Positions 17,375 through 25,631 of a stretch of DNA of 55,843 nt are shown in pieces (positions within the stretch are counted from its first letter, which is position 1; the number at the start of each line of letters is the position of its first letter). Under the pieces are notes generated by a model that worked only from the letters and a program-made list of their open reading frames with translations, did no database searches and was not told the DNA's origin. This stretch comes from Actinomycetales bacterium (lineage in GTDB: Bacteria > Actinomycetota > Actinomycetes > Actinomycetales > Microbacteriaceae): NCBI GenBank assembly GCA_015654575.1, contig JAATGR010000141.1, positions 1-55,843 on the forward strand. The letters are read 5' to 3'. The translations under genes were made by a program, and so were the position numbers.

Positions 17375-18886
17375 ATGAGAGCACTTCCGCAGGACGCCGA
17401 GTACATCATCGTCGGCGGCGGCACCGCAGGCAACGTCGTCGCGGCCCGCCTGGCCGAGGCGGGGAAGGACGTCCTCGTCTTGGAAGCCGGGCCGGACTTC
17501 GGCCCCCAGGGCGATCCGGCCTGGCCGGCCGACCTCGTCGACGCGACGCGGCTGGGCCGCTCGCACGACTGGGGGTACGACTCCGGGGACTCGTACCCCT
17601 GGACGGTCGGCTTCGAGCGGGCGCGGGCGATCGGCGGGTCCAGCGATATGAATGGCTGCACCCAGACCTGGGGGCACCGGCGCGACTACGATGCCTGGGC
17701 CGAAGCGGGGCTGGACGGCTGGTCCGCCGATGAGCTCGTTCCGCTGTTCGAGGAGGGCATGCGGCGGATGCGGGTGCGTCAGTTCCTCGCGTCGGAGCTC
17801 ACCCCCTGGCAGCGCGCCTGGTATGACGCCGCGCCCGCGGCGGGCATGCCGAGCATCCCGAGTCTCAACGATCTGGACGAGGCATCCGGTTTCGCGCCCG
17901 AGGCGATGAACATTCAGGACGGCGTCCGGGTGAACTCCGCCTTCGCCTACCTCGATCCGGTGCGTCACCTGCCCAATCTGTCGATCGTGGGCGGTGCGCT
18001 GGTCGAGCGGGTACTGCTCGAGGCGGGCGTCGCCACGGGGGTCGTCGTCCGGTACCGCGGTGAATCCGTCGTCGTGCATGCCGGGAACGTCGTACTCGCC
18101 GGCGGCGCGTACAACTCGCCGACGGTGCTCCTCCGGTCAGGGATCGGGCCGTTCGCGCAGCTAGCGCCGCTGGAGATCCCTCTGGTTCATCATCTGCCCG
18201 GCGTCGGTGAGAACCTCCACGACCAGCCCTTCCTGCTGATGAGCTGGGAGGGGTCGGAGCGGATGTCGCAGGAGATGTCGGCGGCCCGCGCCGCGGGCTG
18301 GGCGCCGGACGAACAGGCGATGGGGAAGGCGGCGTCGAGCTTCGAGAAGGAGGCCTTCGACCTGCACTTCCTGCCGTACAGCCCGACGCACCGTGGTGAT
18401 GTGAAGCGGTGGAGCGTCGGGACGTCGGCGCTGCTGCCGCGCTCGCGCGGGTACGTGAGGCTCCGGTCGGCCGACGCCGAGGCCAAGCCGATCATCGACC
18501 ACAGGTTCCTGAGCGATCCCGAGGGCACCGATGTGGCAATGCTCGTCGAGGGTGCACAGATCCTGCGCGAGCTCGCTGCCTCGCTGGCCCTCGCGCCGCT
18601 GGTGGGGGCCGAACTCCATCCCGGGCCGGACACGTTCCGGGCGGAGGCGCTCGCCGCGCACCTGTACCGCAACCCGGACAACTATTGGCATCCGGTCGGC
18701 TCCTGCAAGATGGGCGTGCCCGCAGACACGATGGCCGTTGTCGACGCCCGCGCCCGCGTGCACGGGATCGAGGGGCTCCGCATCGCGGACTGCTCGATCA
18801 TGCCGAACGTGCCGCGCGCGACGACCGCGATGCCGGCGATCGTGATCGGAGAGAAGGTCGCGGGGATGCTCCTGGAGGACGCATGA
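17375..18886 (+). CDS. GMC-family FAD oxidoreductase
   Basis: A product of about 503 residues with the glucose-methanol-choline oxidoreductase fold. The FAD-binding motif is IIVGGGTAGNVVAARLAEAG near the N-terminus, the flavin loop RARAIGGSSDMNG follows, and the active-site histidine lies in NYWHPVGSCKMG. The usual second catalytic Asn/His position falls in PRATTAMPA, where neither is obvious. I chose the ATG at 17375, which has GAGAGGA at good spacing; the ATG at 17351, overlapping the hyuB stop, is an alternative adding eight residues. Family members oxidise alcohols to aldehydes or ketones. It may supply the aldehyde dehydrogenase or hydrolases of this operon; the substrate is unknown. Confidence 0.88.
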   Translation: MRALPQDAEYIIVGGGTAGNVVAARLAEAGKDVLVLEAGPDFGPQGDPAWPADLVDATRLGRSHDWGYDSGDSYPWTVGFERARAIGGSSDMNGCTQTWGHRRDYDAWAEAGLDGWSADELVPLFEEGMRRMRVRQFLASELTPWQRAWYDAAPAAGMPSIPSLNDLDEASGFAPEAMNIQDGVRVNSAFAYLDPVRHLPNLSIVGGALVERVLLEAGVATGVVVRYRGESVVVHAGNVVLAGGAYNSPTVLLRSGIGPFAQLAPLEIPLVHHLPGVGENLHDQPFLLMSWEGSERMSQEMSAARAAGWAPDEQAMGKAASSFEKEAFDLHFLPYSPTHRGDVKRWSVGTSALLPRSRGYVRLRSADAEAKPIIDHRFLSDPEGTDVAMLVEGAQILRELAASLALAPLVGAELHPGPDTFRAEALAAHLYRNPDNYWHPVGSCKMGVPADTMAVVDARARVHGIEGLRIADCSIMPNVPRATTAMPAIVIGEKVAGMLLEDA

Positions 18887-20295
18887 CCTCCGAGCTGACC
18901 ACGATGACAGCGGTGGCGCTCGCCGAGGCCATCCGCACGAAGAGAGTGAGCAGCGAGGACGTCGTCGCCGCGCACCTGGAACGGATCGACGCGACCAATC
19001 CCCGCGTGAACGCGATCGTCTCGTACCGGCCTGAGGAGGCGCTCGCGCAGGCCCGCGAACGCGACCGGGAGCTGGCCCGCGGGATCATCCGCGGCCCGCT
19101 GCACGGCCTGCCGACCGCCGTGAAGGACCTGATGGATGTCGAGGGACTTCCCACCAGCCACGGATCGCGCATCTACGCCGGCACCGTGGCAACCGGCGAC
19201 AGCCTCATCTCCCGGAAGCTGAGGGAAGCGGGGGTGGTGTTCGTCGGCAAGACGAACACGCCGGAGTTCGGCGCCGGATCGCACACCTTCAACGAGGTTT
19301 TCGGCGCGACGCGCAACCCCTACGACCTGACGAGGTCGGCGGGCGGCTCCAGCGGGGGCGCGGCGGCCGCGGTGACCAGCGGGATGCTCCCGCTCGCCGA
19401 CGGCTCCGACCTGGGCGGCAGCATCCGCAACCCGGCCAGCTTCGGGAACCTGGTGGGGCTGCGTCCGACGGCGGGCCGGGTCGCGTCGGCGCGTCCAGGG
19501 AACCCGTGGGATCCCGGTTCGGTCCTCGGTGCGCTCACCCGCGACGTCCGCGACAGCGCGTTGGTGCTCTCGGTGATCTCCGGCCCGGAACGTCGTGCGC
19601 CGCTGTCGATCGACGAGGACCCGTCGCTGTTCCTCTCGCTCGATCCGCGGCCCTTCGCGGGGGCGCGGATCGCGTTCTCGGAGGACTTCGGCGGCCTTCC
19701 GCTCGAGCCTGCCGTGCGCGCGGCGACGCGCGCGGCGGCGGAGCTGGCCGCCGCCCTCGGCGCGGAGGTCGTCGAGGTCGATATCGACTTCTCCGAGGCC
19801 GACGTGGTGTTCGAGACGTTCCGCTCGCTGGAGTTCTTCGACGGTCACGGCGGCGACGTCGTGGACCACCCTGATCTCGTGAAGCAGACCGTCCGCGACG
19901 ACGTCGCGTGGGGCAGCGAGCTCACGGCCGCCGGGATCACCGCAGCCGCCGCGGCGCGCACCAGTCTCTTCCGACAGTTCCAGGCCCTGTTCGAGACGTT
20001 CGACCTGGTGCTCGGCCCGACGACGCAGCTGCTCCCCTTCCCGGTGGAATGGGAGTATCCGACGCGCATCGACGGCGTCGAGATGGACCGGTACTACACC
20101 TGGCAGCGCTCCTGCAGCCGCATCACGGCGACGGCGATGCCCGCGCTCTCGATGCCGATGACCTTCTCCGAGGGCGGGCTGCCGATCGGTGTCCAGTTCG
20201 TCGGTCCCTACCGGGGCGACCGGCTGCTGCTGGAGTTCGCACTGACCTGGGAGAGCGCCGTTGCGGACGCGATGGCCCGGCGGCCGGTGCTATGA
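18883..20295 (+). CDS. Amidase-signature family hydrolase 1
   Basis: A 470-residue amidase with the Ser-cisSer-Lys triad: K81 in AVKDLMDV, S156 in AGGSSGGAAA and S180 in GSDLGGSIRNPASF. It hydrolyses a carboxamide to the acid and an amine or ammonia. Length and domain order match the GatA/amidase family, but its partner genes are catabolic, not tRNA-related. The ATG overlaps the GMC gene stop and its own stop overlaps the next gene, so it is in the middle of a coupled run. The second amidase of the regulon (24073) is similar in its core but not a recent duplicate. Confidence 0.92.
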   Translation: MTSELTTMTAVALAEAIRTKRVSSEDVVAAHLERIDATNPRVNAIVSYRPEEALAQARERDRELARGIIRGPLHGLPTAVKDLMDVEGLPTSHGSRIYAGTVATGDSLISRKLREAGVVFVGKTNTPEFGAGSHTFNEVFGATRNPYDLTRSAGGSSGGAAAAVTSGMLPLADGSDLGGSIRNPASFGNLVGLRPTAGRVASARPGNPWDPGSVLGALTRDVRDSALVLSVISGPERRAPLSIDEDPSLFLSLDPRPFAGARIAFSEDFGGLPLEPAVRAATRAAAELAAALGAEVVEVDIDFSEADVVFETFRSLEFFDGHGGDVVDHPDLVKQTVRDDVAWGSELTAAGITAAAAARTSLFRQFQALFETFDLVLGPTTQLLPFPVEWEYPTRIDGVEMDRYYTWQRSCSRITATAMPALSMPMTFSEGGLPIGVQFVGPYRGDRLLLEFALTWESAVADAMARRPVL

Positions 20296-20906
20296 CGGCG
20301 CCGGAGGTGGTGAGCCGCGCGGGGGCAGGCACGTGGGCGAGGCTGGATCTGATGCCGGTCGGCATCCCCTCGGACGGCATGACGATCGCGGTGGCCGTGG
20401 TACCGCTCCATCCGGGCCGGCGAGATCTCGGACCGCAGGCCGTGCTCGCGCAGGCGCAGGAGGCGGCGGGGTGGGCGGTGGGCCTGTCGGTCGATGGGCG
20501 GGCGAGCATCTCGGTGGGCACGACCGCCGGTCCGGTGAGCCTCATCGCCGGGGACCCGCTGCTCGCCGGAGATCGAGCGGAGATCGTCGCGCGCATCCCC
20601 GGCGCGCCGGGCGGTCGTCTGGAGATCGAGGTCACCCCTGCCGAGGGTCCTGCGCGTCGCTCCTCGGTCGTGCTGGGCGCGCCGGTCATGCCGGCCCGCG
20701 CGGCGCTGCTCTGGGGCTGTCGCGAGGTACGCGACGGCGTGCTCCCACAGCAGCAGTTCGACGGGAGCGTGTCGGCTGTGGCTGTGGTCGCCGACGCGCG
20801 GGCGTCGATCCCGCTCGACGGGCACCCCGCGCTGGTGGCGAAGGAGCAGTCGGCGGTTCAGGTGGGCCGCGGCGACGGAGAGGGACCACCGCCAACATCG
20901 TCATAA
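20292..20906 (+). CDS. Small beta-sandwich protein, possibly LamG-like
   Basis: A 204-residue protein of uncertain function and the last gene of the first operon. Its start overlaps the amidase stop and its own TAA lies against operator 2. Alternating hydrophobic strands and blocks such as MTIAVAVVPL, WAVGLSVDGRASISVG and QQFDGSVSAVAVV resemble a concanavalin/LamG-type beta sandwich, in which a short sequence like F-x-G-x-[IV] closes the sheet. A LamG-like domain of this kind is found at the N-terminus of the large subunit of N,N-dimethylformamidase; here it would stand alone. There is no signal peptide or catalytic motif. A structural or accessory role for an operon enzyme is a guess. Confidence 0.6.
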   Translation: MTAPEVVSRAGAGTWARLDLMPVGIPSDGMTIAVAVVPLHPGRRDLGPQAVLAQAQEAAGWAVGLSVDGRASISVGTTAGPVSLIAGDPLLAGDRAEIVARIPGAPGGRLEIEVTPAEGPARRSSVVLGAPVMPARAALLWGCREVRDGVLPQQQFDGSVSAVAVVADARASIPLDGHPALVAKEQSAVQVGRGDGEGPPPTSS

Positions 20907-20936
20907 TGGATCCAACAAACAGATGATAGGATCCAA
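20906..20936. promoter_or_regulatory. Twin-GGATCC operator 2
   Basis: GGATCC boxes start at 20908 and 20929, 21 bp apart, in an AT-rich gap directly after the LamG-like gene. TAGGAT at 20927-20932 could be the -10 of a promoter for the gamma-glutamyltransferase operon, giving a leader of about 70 bases before the ATG at 21009. Confidence 0.85.
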
Positions 20937-21008
20937 TTATTCGAGACCTCCGGGACCGGAGATCCCCATCCGGACGGGTCGCGGTGGTCGTCCTACCGAA
21001 GGAGAACG

Positions 21009-22733
21009 ATGTCCGCGAGTCCCGGTGTGTTCCTCGCCCCCCGTACGTCGCTGTTCGGCACGCGGCATTCCGCTAGTTCCGGGCACTATCTTGCCTCGGC
21101 CGCCGCGTTCGCGATCCTCGAATCCGGCGGCAATGCGATCGACGCGGGGTGCGCGGCGGGCATGGCGCTCGCCGTTCTCCACGCCGACGAAGTGAACTTC
21201 GGTGGCGTCGCGCCGATCATGATCCGCACGGCGGACGGTGAGACCGTCTCGATCGACGGGCTCGGCGTCTGGCCGCGCCGGATTCCCGCCGACCTGTTCA
21301 TGACCGACCACGACGGCACCATCCCGATCGGCATCCTCCGCACCGTCACCCCTGCCGCCCCCGACGCGTGGATCACCGCGCTGCGCGACTACGGCACGAT
21401 GACCTTCGGTGAGGTCGCCGCCGAGGCGCTGCGGCTCGCGCGCGACGGATTCGCGGTGTTCCCGCTGCTGGCAGAGGGGATCGCGAATCGTCAGGCGGGT
21501 TACCGGCGGTGGCCGGCCAATGAGGCGATCTATCTGCCCGGAGGCCGTCCGCCCGAGGTGGGGGAGCGGTTCGTGCAGACCGACCTCGCACACACGATCC
21601 AGCTCATGGTGGACGCCGAGGCGGCGGACGGTGGCGACCGGGTCGCGGGGCTGGAGGCGGCGCGAGCCGTGTTCTACGAGGGAGAGGTCGCCGAGGCGAT
21701 CGTCGGCTATCACGAGGAAAACGGCGGATATCTCCGTGCCGACGACCTGGCCGAGTTCCGCTCCCGGTATGAGCCGGTGGTGGCCACTCGCTGGCGCGAC
21801 TTCACGCTCTACACCTGCGGTGCCTGGTGCCAGGGGCCGATCCTCGCCGAGGCGCTGCTGATCCTGGAGCAGGTCGGCATCGATGGCCTCGCCCACAACA
21901 GTGCGGACTACGCGCACACCGTGATCGAGGCGCTCAAGGCCGTCTTCGCCGATCGTGAGCACCACTACGGCGACCCCGCATTCGTCGACGTGCCGCTGGA
22001 ACGGCTGCTGGGCGCGGAGCACATCGCGGCGCGCGCCGCAGAGATCGACCCCGAGCGGGCCTGCCGCGATCTGCCGCCGGCGCTGTTCGGCCGTACGCAG
22101 GAACTGCCCGACGCGATCACCGCCGACGAGGTGAGGCACATCGGCGAGGGCGGCACGAGCTACGTCTGCGTCGTCGACAGGTGGGGGAACGCGTTCAGCG
22201 CCACACCCTCCGACGGGGCGTCGACCTCGCCGGTCATCCCCGGAACCGGCGTCGTCCCCTCGCTGCGAGGGCTCCAGTCGCGTCCCGATCCCGCCCACCC
22301 GTCCGGTGTCGCCCCGGGCAAGCGTCCCCGGCTCACGCCGAACCCGGCGATCGCGGTCCGCGACGACGGCAGCGTCTTCCCGTTCGGATGCCCAGGCGGC
22401 GACATGCAGGTCCAGGCGATGCTGCAGGTCTTCCTCAACGCGTTCCATTTCGGCATGGACCTGCAGGAGGCAGTCAACGCGCCGAGGTTCTCCACCTGGA
22501 GCTTCCCGAACTCGTTCGCGCCGTTCGACTACCTCGCCGCACACGTCTTCGTCGAGGACCGTTTCGATGAGGGTGTGTTGGCCGAACTCGAACGCCGAGG
22601 ACACGATGTGCGGCGCTGGCCCGCCTACACCCGGGACGCCGCGGCGGTCGAGGCGATCTACCGCAACGCGCAGAGCGGGTTCCTGGAGTCCGCGGCCGAT
22701 CCCCGGCAGCCGGCACAGGCGGTGGTCGCATGA
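21009..22733 (+). CDS. Gamma-glutamyltransferase-family protein
   Basis: A 574-residue Ntn-hydrolase of the gamma-glutamyltransferase family, which is made as a precursor and cleaves itself before a catalytic threonine. The candidate nucleophile is T383 in GEGGTSYVCVVDRWGN; classic enzymes have TTHYSVVD here, so the region is slightly atypical. The C-terminal half also has the family glycine pair in FGCPGGDMQVQAMLQV. No secretion signal is visible, so it is probably cytoplasmic. AAGGAG lies before the ATG. It heads a three-gene operon behind operator 2. Together with the ligase at 7711 it suggests addition and later removal of a gamma-glutamyl group, as in the PuuA-PuuD route; an acylase (cephalosporin acylase-like) role is the alternative. 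Confidence 0.88.
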   Translation: MSASPGVFLAPRTSLFGTRHSASSGHYLASAAAFAILESGGNAIDAGCAAGMALAVLHADEVNFGGVAPIMIRTADGETVSIDGLGVWPRRIPADLFMTDHDGTIPIGILRTVTPAAPDAWITALRDYGTMTFGEVAAEALRLARDGFAVFPLLAEGIANRQAGYRRWPANEAIYLPGGRPPEVGERFVQTDLAHTIQLMVDAEAADGGDRVAGLEAARAVFYEGEVAEAIVGYHEENGGYLRADDLAEFRSRYEPVVATRWRDFTLYTCGAWCQGPILAEALLILEQVGIDGLAHNSADYAHTVIEALKAVFADREHHYGDPAFVDVPLERLLGAEHIAARAAEIDPERACRDLPPALFGRTQELPDAITADEVRHIGEGGTSYVCVVDRWGNAFSATPSDGASTSPVIPGTGVVPSLRGLQSRPDPAHPSGVAPGKRPRLTPNPAIAVRDDGSVFPFGCPGGDMQVQAMLQVFLNAFHFGMDLQEAVNAPRFSTWSFPNSFAPFDYLAAHVFVEDRFDEGVLAELERRGHDVRRWPAYTRDAAAVEAIYRNAQSGFLESAADPRQPAQAVVA

Positions 22734-24076
22734 GCGCGACGATCCTGATCGCGCCCATCGTCACGATGGACCCGGAGCGCCCCCACGCCGACGCGATCGC
22801 CGTCGCGGAGGGGCGGATTCTCGCGGTCGGAACGGTGGCAGAGGTCCGCGCGGCCGTCCCCGCGGGCACGCCGGAGGAGGAGCTGGCCGGCACGATCCTG
22901 CCCGGCCTGATCGACGCGCACTTGCATATGGAACGCGGCGGCCTCAAGGCGCTCAGCTACTTGCCCGCCGGCGCAGACGCTGCGGGGTTCATCGCCTCGA
23001 TGGACGCGCACTTCGCCTCCCCGGACTGGGGCGGGGACGTGCCGCCCACGCTGGAGCAGCGGGTCGAGGCGCTGCGACTCGTGCAGCCGCTGCTGCATGC
23101 CCTCGGCTTCACCGGTGTCATGGACCCGGCGGCGCGCCCCGAGGAGATGCGCGGCTACCAGGAGGCCCACCGTCGTGGTGCCCTCACGATGCGCACCGTC
23201 GCGATGCCCTACTTGGAGATCGGCTCGGCGCAGACGCCCGACGTCGACGCGGTCATCGCCCACCTGGGCGGCTTGGGAGTCTCGACCGGCTTCGGTGACG
23301 ACCTGCTGCGGATCGGGCCCATCAAGGTCTACGCCGATGGGGAGGCCCTCAAGGGTCAGGCGCTGCTGGAGCGGCCGTGGGATGCCGGCACGGGCTACCT
23401 CGGCGAGCAGCGGATCCCCACGGTGGACTTCGACCGCCTGGTGGACTGGTGCGCCGCGCACGGGTGGGGAGTGGGGACCCATGCGGTCGGCGGAGCCGCG
23501 GTGGCCATGGTCACCGCCGCGTACGCTCGTGCAGGGCAGGCCGTCCGGGACCGCCGGTTCCAGGTCATCCACGCCTATCTGGAGCCGAGTGTGCAGAGCA
23601 TCGCGGCCGCCGCAGCGGCGGGAGCCATCGCTTCGCTCCAGCCCTCCATCATCTGGCACAACGGCAAGGGGCTGCGGGCCGCGGTCGGTGCGCGCGCCGA
23701 GACGGCGAATCCGGTCCGATCCTGGCTGGATGCCGGCGCCGTGGTGGCCTTCGGCTCGGACGGCCCGTTCTTCGCATTCGACCCGCGCCACCTGGTCTGG
23801 CAGGCCGTCACCCGCCAGGTCAAGGGCGAGCAGGAGCCGCTGAGCCGCTCCGAGGCGATCACCGCGGCGGAGGGATTCGCGGCGTACACCACGGGCGCCG
23901 CCTACGCGGCTTTCGCGGAGCACCGCCGGGGGATGCTTCGCGAAGGCTTTGACGCCGATTGGGCGCTGTGGTCCGCCGATCCCACCGCGATCGAGATCGC
24001 ACTGCTGCGTGGCGTCGAGGTGCTGCGCACCGTCGTAGGCGGGGAGACCGTCTACCAGAAGGCGGCGGGGCTGTGA
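22730..24076 (+). CDS. YtcJ-like metal-dependent amidohydrolase 1, HxH intact
   Basis: A 448-residue amidohydrolase-superfamily protein. An N-terminal beta segment (VTMDPERPHADAIAVAEGRILAVG) precedes the barrel. Metal motifs are AHLHMERGG (HxH), a lysine in GPIKVYADGEA, His in GTHAVGG, His in VIHAYLEP and Asp in FGSDGPFF. Relatives hydrolyse N-acyl or cyclic amide bonds. The start overlaps the previous stop by four bases and its own stop overlaps the amidase GTG. The paralogue at 39049-40401 shares the same plan but has lost the second histidine of HxH, so this copy is the better candidate for catalysis. Confidence 0.88.
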   Translation: MSATILIAPIVTMDPERPHADAIAVAEGRILAVGTVAEVRAAVPAGTPEEELAGTILPGLIDAHLHMERGGLKALSYLPAGADAAGFIASMDAHFASPDWGGDVPPTLEQRVEALRLVQPLLHALGFTGVMDPAARPEEMRGYQEAHRRGALTMRTVAMPYLEIGSAQTPDVDAVIAHLGGLGVSTGFGDDLLRIGPIKVYADGEALKGQALLERPWDAGTGYLGEQRIPTVDFDRLVDWCAAHGWGVGTHAVGGAAVAMVTAAYARAGQAVRDRRFQVIHAYLEPSVQSIAAAAAAGAIASLQPSIIWHNGKGLRAAVGARAETANPVRSWLDAGAVVAFGSDGPFFAFDPRHLVWQAVTRQVKGEQEPLSRSEAITAAEGFAAYTTGAAYAAFAEHRRGMLREGFDADWALWSADPTAIEIALLRGVEVLRTVVGGETVYQKAAGL

Positions 24077-25500
24077 GCGACGCCCCGCTCCACGGGTGGA
24101 GCGCTCGGGAGCTGGCGGCCGGCATCGCGAGCCGTGAGATCTCCGCCGTCGAGGTCATGCGAGCGCACCTAGACCGCATCGAGGAGTACGACGAGGCGGT
24201 GCGCGCCTTCGTCAGCCGCATCCCCGACGCCGATGCTCTCGCCCTTGCGGCCGAGGCAGACCGCGCTGTGGCTCGGGGCGAGGAACGGGGGCCGCTCCAC
24301 GGCCTGCCGACCGGCGTCAAGGACCTCATGGACGTGGCGGGCCTGCCCACCTCCCAGGGCTCGGCGGCTTATGCGCACGAGCTGCCTGCCACCAGGGACA
24401 GCGTGCTCGCCGAGAACCTCCGTCGCTCCGGCGCCCTCATCATCGGCAAGACCAACACCCCCGAGATCGGGCTGGGCACCCTGACCTTCAACGCGGTGCG
24501 AGGCGTCTGCCGCAATCCCTGGGACCTCGACCGGCACGCCGGCGGCTCCTCGGGCGGCGCCGGTGCGGCGCTGGCGGCCGGCATGCTGCCCATCGCGGAC
24601 GGCTCGGACTCCGGCGGCAGCATCCGCTACCCCGCCTCGTTCTGCAACGTGGTGGGGCTGCGACCGACCCCCGGTATGGTCCCGAGCGGTCGCACGGGCA
24701 ACGGCTGGGAGCCGCACGGGGTGACCGGACCGATGGCGCGTGACTCCCGCGACGCAGCGCTGCTGCTGTCGGGCATCTCCGGGCACGACCCTCGCTGGCC
24801 GCTGTCGTGGGTGGACGATCCCCGCGCGCTCGCCGAGCTGGAGGAACTGGATCCCGCGGGCCTGCGGCTGGGCTGGAGCCCCGACGTGGGCGGGCTGCCG
24901 ATAGATCCGGAGGTCCGGCGCGTTCTGGCCGGCACCCGGCGGGCGCTGGAGGCCGCAGGGGTCACGGTGGTGGACCTGGAGCCCGATCTCTCGGGTGCCG
25001 ACCAGGCCTGGGAGGTCGTGGAGCTGTTCGGCTTCGCCGCCGACGGGCGACCGCGGCTCGAGGCGGGGCGCACCGGCTTCCGTGAGGACTACCTGCGCAA
25101 CGTCCGCGAGGGCCGGGCGTTGACCGCGGACACTCTGATGGATGCGATGGCACACCGGACGGAGCTCTTCCGCCGCACCGCCGCGACGCTCGGGCAGGTC
25201 GACGCGATCGTCTATCCCGCGACCCCGGTCCCCGCGCCGCCCGCTGAGGTGGAATGGGTGGACGAGGTCGATGGCGTACGGTTCGATCGGTACTTCCTCT
25301 GGCAGCGGGCCGCCTGCCGGCTCACCGTCACCGGTCATCCGGTGCTGGCGACCCCGGCTGGTTTCACCGCGGATGGCCTGCCGGTCGGGATGCAGCTTGT
25401 CGGAGCCTCTCGCCGTGATGCGCGGCTGCTCGCGATCGGAGCGGCGATCGAGGGCGTGCTCGGGCTCGTCGGTCGGGTGCCGGCGGCGCTGTCCGCCTGA
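24073..25500 (+). CDS. Amidase-signature family hydrolase 2
   Basis: A 475-residue amidase with K83 (GVKDLMDV), S159 (GGSSGGAGAA) and S183 (GSDSGGSIRYPASF), so the Ser-cisSer-Lys triad is complete. The start is GTG at 24073, overlapping the amidohydrolase stop. It is the last gene of the operon behind operator 2; operator 3 begins about 50 bases downstream. Its presence beside a gamma-glutamyltransferase and a YtcJ-like hydrolase suggests sequential amide cleavage. The substrate is unknown, and the core differs enough from amidase 1 to suggest distinct specificity. Confidence 0.92.
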   Translation: MSDAPLHGWSARELAAGIASREISAVEVMRAHLDRIEEYDEAVRAFVSRIPDADALALAAEADRAVARGEERGPLHGLPTGVKDLMDVAGLPTSQGSAAYAHELPATRDSVLAENLRRSGALIIGKTNTPEIGLGTLTFNAVRGVCRNPWDLDRHAGGSSGGAGAALAAGMLPIADGSDSGGSIRYPASFCNVVGLRPTPGMVPSGRTGNGWEPHGVTGPMARDSRDAALLLSGISGHDPRWPLSWVDDPRALAELEELDPAGLRLGWSPDVGGLPIDPEVRRVLAGTRRALEAAGVTVVDLEPDLSGADQAWEVVELFGFAADGRPRLEAGRTGFREDYLRNVREGRALTADTLMDAMAHRTELFRRTAATLGQVDAIVYPATPVPAPPAEVEWVDEVDGVRFDRYFLWQRAACRLTVTGHPVLATPAGFTADGLPVGMQLVGASRRDARLLAIGAAIEGVLGLVGRVPAALSA

Positions 25501-25551
25501 TCCGTCGGCCGGGTGCACCGTTACATACCGGAAACAGGCATGATACGTAAT

Positions 25552-25582
25552 TAGGATCCATCTACTCATATATTGGATCCAT
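25552..25582. promoter_or_regulatory. Twin-GGATCC operator 3
   Basis: GGATCC boxes start at 25554 and 25575, 21 bp apart (TTAGGATCCA and TATTGGATCCAT). It is the only site between the amidase operon and the binding-protein genes, and lies about 50 bases before the chosen start of the first binding protein. Confidence 0.85.
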
Positions 25583-25631
25583 AGTTCCGAATGAGTATCC
25601 CATGCACCACTCATCCGAGAGGATCACCGTA

